From: Firmicutes bacterium HGW-Firmicutes-4 | GTDB taxonomy: Bacteria > Bacillota > Clostridia > Eubacteriales > Eubacteriaceae | Assembly: GCA_002841405.1 (NCBI GenBank) | Contig: PGZR01000038.1 | Coordinates: forward strand, 1-58,410 | Length of the DNA stretch: 58,410 nucleotides | Direction of reading: 5' to 3' | Shown here: positions 56,136-58,410 of the stretch, piece by piece | How positions within the stretch are numbered: position 1 is the first letter of the stretch | Layout of the letters: each line of letters begins with the position of its first letter | Position numbers and translations under genes: made by a program | The notes under the pieces: model-generated | The model's input: the letters and a program-made list of their open reading frames with translations, nothing else | The model's database searches: none | Told to the model about the DNA's origin: nothing

Positions 56136-56600
56136 ATGGACACTAAAAATTCAATGCCTGATCAAAAATTTATCTTTGGTGGGATTCAAGTCGTTGCCAA
56201 CCAGATGGATACGATGCTGGAGCGGGAACTGAAAGAACACAATTTAACCACCAAACAATGGCTGCTTACCGTTGTGGTTGCCAATACCTTTGATCACGAC
56301 CCGACCATCAAAGAAGTGGCCAAAGGCATGGGCAGTTCCCATCAGAATGTTAAACAGGTGGCACTTAAGCTCGAACAAAAAGGCTTCGTTGTGATGGAAA
56401 AAGATCCCCATGATGCCCGGATCACCCGGATTAAACTAACTGATGCGGTTGCTTCTTTTGGTAAAGCAAGTCAGCAAAAATCAGTGCTCTTCACTGAAAA
56501 ATTATTTAAAGGTCTTTCGGCTGAAGAAATGGCGATGACCCGGTCAACCCTCGAAAAATTGTTGGCCAACCTGGCCGAAATGGACCAGGAATCGAAATAA
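56136..56600 (+). CDS. MarR-family transcriptional regulator
   Basis: A 154-residue winged-helix repressor. The recognition region is KEVAKGMGSSHQNVKQVALKL and the wing KDPHDARITRIKLT carries the family DxR motif. ATG 56136 follows CTGGAGG. Two palindromic operators over its promoter indicate autorepression, released by an unknown ligand or oxidant. Only one gene lies downstream, an FMN-binding protein, which is the likely target. Confidence 0.93.
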   Translation: MDTKNSMPDQKFIFGGIQVVANQMDTMLERELKEHNLTTKQWLLTVVVANTFDHDPTIKEVAKGMGSSHQNVKQVALKLEQKGFVVMEKDPHDARITRIKLTDAVASFGKASQQKSVLFTEKLFKGLSAEEMAMTRSTLEKLLANLAEMDQESK

Positions 56601-56614
56601 CAGGAGGAAAACAC

Positions 56615-57001
56615 GTGAAAAAAGCAATGATAATTGTTCTCAGTATTCTGGGGGTATTGGTACTGGTCGGTGCGGGGGGCGTTTTTTACATCACCAACGG
56701 CCTGGAAGCCGGAGAAAACCTGGCGATCAACCCGGTCGATCTGACCAAGATTGAAGACGGCAGCTATGCCGGCGTTTATAAAGCGGGGCGTTGGAGCAAT
56801 GAGGTGGCTGTCAGCGTGGCCGATCACCAGATTAAAAACATCGAGGTGGTCAAAACAGTCACTATCGAATCGCCGGAAATGACCAGCACCATCATCAACA
56901 GTGTGCTTGAAAAACAGAATACCACTGTCGACACCGTCACCGGTGCCACGGTCTCAAGCAAGGCCTATCTTAAATCGATTGAAAACGCCTTATCCCAATG
57001 A
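56615..57001 (+). CDS. Membrane-anchored FMN-binding domain protein
   Basis: A 128-residue protein with an N-terminal membrane helix (about 5-27) and an extracytoplasmic FMN-binding domain (about 45-126). The flavinylation motif is DTVTGATVSS, in which an ApbE-type transferase would attach FMN to the threonine of TGAT. AGGAGG precedes the ATG. It is the only apparent target of the MarR regulator 14 bp upstream. Role: probably extracytoplasmic one- or two-electron transfer; partner unknown. Confidence 0.9.
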   Translation: MKKAMIIVLSILGVLVLVGAGGVFYITNGLEAGENLAINPVDLTKIEDGSYAGVYKAGRWSNEVAVSVADHQIKNIEVVKTVTIESPEMTSTIINSVLEKQNTTVDTVTGATVSSKAYLKSIENALSQ

Positions 57002-57037
57002 TGGGTTTGACGTTTGTTTGATTAAGCGTTTTAAAGC

Positions 57038-57087
57038 AAGCAAACAGCCTGTTGTCGATGGTCGGCAACAGGCTGTTTGTTTTGCTT
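57038..57087. terminator. Strong bidirectional terminator
   Basis: AAGCAAACAGCCTGTTG pairs with CAACAGGCTGTTTG in a long perfect stem with T- and A-rich flanks. It ends the MarR-FMN operon and the convergent MFS gene. Confidence 0.9.
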
Positions 57088-57119
57088 ATTTTTTGAGATC
57101 ATAATTTAAGATTGTTGAT

Positions 57120-58410
57120 TTACATTCCTGGCTGGTTGATCTCTTCCAGGGTTTTCCCCATCGTTTCCTTGCCGAACACCGCAACCACAACGGCCACCAC
57201 CGCAAATACCAGGGTCAGGGTGATAAAGACATTGGTATAGCCGATTTCGGTGCCATAATAGTTATAGATCACCGGTACCACAAAGGGTGCTGAAAAGGCC
57301 CCAATCCGACCAAAGGCCGCGGCCCAGCCGGAACCGGTGGCCCGGAAAAAGGTGGGATAGACTTCCGGGGTATAGGCGTAAACGCAGCCCCAGGCTCCCA
57401 GGCTGAAGAAATAGAGCATTGAACCGTAGATCAGGATTTGCTCGACACTGTCGGCATGGCCAAACAGCCAGGCCGCCAGGGCGGTTCCGGCGAAATAAAT
57501 GGCCAGTACTTTTTTGCGCCCGACCTTTTCGATCAGGTAGGCGGCACTGAAATATCCCGGCAGCTGGGCCAGACACATAATCAGGGTAAACTCAAAACTT
57601 TTGGTCAGCGTAAAGCCCTTGGCCACCAATAGCGATGGGGTCCATAACACAAAGCCATAATAACCAAAATTAATACCAAACCAGATCACCCATAAAACAA
57701 TGGTGGAGCGGATATACTCTTTGCCCCATAAATCCATAAACGATGCCTTGATATGGGCTAGCTTATCGGTTGCTGATTGATCGGCTTTCACCTGGCTGGT
57801 AATATTGGCCTGTTTCTCCATCGTCATCAGCAGATCTTCGGCTTCACTGGTTTTACCCACCGATTCCAGATAACGGGGCGATTCGGGCACGGCCATCCGA
57901 AAAAAGGCCGCAAACAGGGCTGGGATGCCGCCGACAAAAAAGGCCATCCGCCAACCGTAGACGGGAATAAACAAATACGCTACGAAGGCCGCAATCAGCC
58001 ATCCCCAGGCCCAGAAGCTCTCTAAAATAATAACATTGCGGCCCCGCATCCGGGTCGGCGAAAACTCACTGACCAGGGTTGATGCCGCTGGCAGTTCGCC
58101 ACCCAGGCCAAAACCAGTACAGAATCTTAACACCAGCAGCATGGTAAAATTGACGGCAAAGCCGGACAGCGCGCTGGACACCCCATAAATAATCAGGGTC
58201 CACATAATCACCGTGCGGCGGCCCCATTTATCGGCGGCCATGCCGGACAAGCCGGCGCCCAAAGCCATCCCCAGCATCCCGATGCTGCCCAGCAAACCGA
58301 GCTGGCTGGGGTCCAGGGCCCATTCTTTACCAATGGCTGCCATCACACCGGAAACCATCCCCTGATCCATCGCATCAAACATCCAGCCGATCCCGGTTAA
58401 CAGCAGCACC
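57120..58410 (-). CDS. MFS transporter, metabolite:H+ symporter type (5' end outside the window)
   Basis: At least 429 residues with about twelve helices. The A-motif is present as GMAADKWGRR between helices 2 and 3, with its counterpart LIEKVGRKKV in the second half, and VPESPRYLESVG after helix 6, as in sugar/organic-acid porters (SP or AAHS group). The frame stays open to the last base, so the true start lies beyond the window. Substrate unknown. Confidence 0.88.
   Translation of the reverse strand, partial: VLLLTGIGWMFDAMDQGMVSGVMAAIGKEWALDPSQLGLLGSIGMLGMALGAGLSGMAADKWGRRTVIMWTLIIYGVSSALSGFAVNFTMLLVLRFCTGFGLGGELPAASTLVSEFSPTRMRGRNVIILESFWAWGWLIAAFVAYLFIPVYGWRMAFFVGGIPALFAAFFRMAVPESPRYLESVGKTSEAEDLLMTMEKQANITSQVKADQSATDKLAHIKASFMDLWGKEYIRSTIVLWVIWFGINFGYYGFVLWTPSLLVAKGFTLTKSFEFTLIMCLAQLPGYFSAAYLIEKVGRKKVLAIYFAGTALAAWLFGHADSVEQILIYGSMLYFFSLGAWGCVYAYTPEVYPTFFRATGSGWAAAFGRIGAFSAPFVVPVIYNYYGTEIGYTNVFITLTLVFAVVAVVVAVFGKETMGKTLEEINQPGM

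Overview
The window looks like the chromosome of an anaerobic, Gram-positive, low-to-mid GC Firmicute of the Eubacteriales. It is most likely an acetogen close to Acetobacterium, a placement made from gene content rather than any search. Supporting signs are the class III ribonucleotide reductase, the 3' remnant of an acetogen-type methyltetrahydrofolate methyltransferase, a Na+-coupled transporter, a Na,K-ATPase-like P-type pump, intrinsic terminators with long U tracts, and strong GGAGG-type ribosome binding sites. No tRNA, rRNA or CRISPR array was found.

Layout. 0.3-5.5 kb: a hybrid histidine kinase and an HD-GYP response regulator. 5.7-9.9 kb: a P2-type cation ATPase in an operon with two TrkA/RCK proteins. 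10.0-11.5 kb: pdxST (vitamin B6), followed by two truncated gene ends. 11.9-17.3 kb: a TPP-riboswitch operon for thiamine salvage (cytX-thiM-thiE-HAD-thiD), with a frameshifted EamA transporter at its end. 17.7-19.2 kb: ccdA-tlpA-DUF6132 thiol-redox operon with a palindromic site at about -41. 19.2-29.6 kb: Eis-like acetyltransferase, Crp/Fnr regulator, thioredoxin, heterodimeric ABC exporter, Ogt, GGDEF-EAL protein and NSS symporter. 29.8-31.3 kb: one promoter, two tandem c-di-GMP-I riboswitches each with its own terminator, then a secreted subtilase. 31.3-52.6 kb: a large surface-polysaccharide locus, read mostly on the minus strand. It runs from the CpsC/CpsD/CpsB phospho-regulatory module through an LCP ligase, an initiating sugar transferase, an AT-rich cassette of glycosyltransferases with wzy and wzx, a dead IS110 element and the UDP-glucuronate genes. 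52.9-55.8 kb: nrdDG. 56.1-57.0 kb: an autoregulated MarR gene and an FMN-binding membrane protein. The right edge cuts an MFS transporter.

How it fits together. Three proteins are predicted to make, break or signal through c-di-GMP, and the tandem riboswitches give a direct c-di-GMP output on an exported protease, next to the genes that build the surface polysaccharide. This suggests a switch of surface state (attachment versus release), which is inference. The ion-transport genes suit an organism that relies on Na+ and K+ gradients.

A second theme is decay by deletion. An EamA transporter, a DUF218 (YdcF-like) gene, both copies of a duplicated UDP-glucuronate epimerase, the IS110 transposase and a divergent gene pair after pdxT all appear to lack internal segments, while neighbouring genes are intact. 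Whether this is real or comes from assembly has to be settled with reads.
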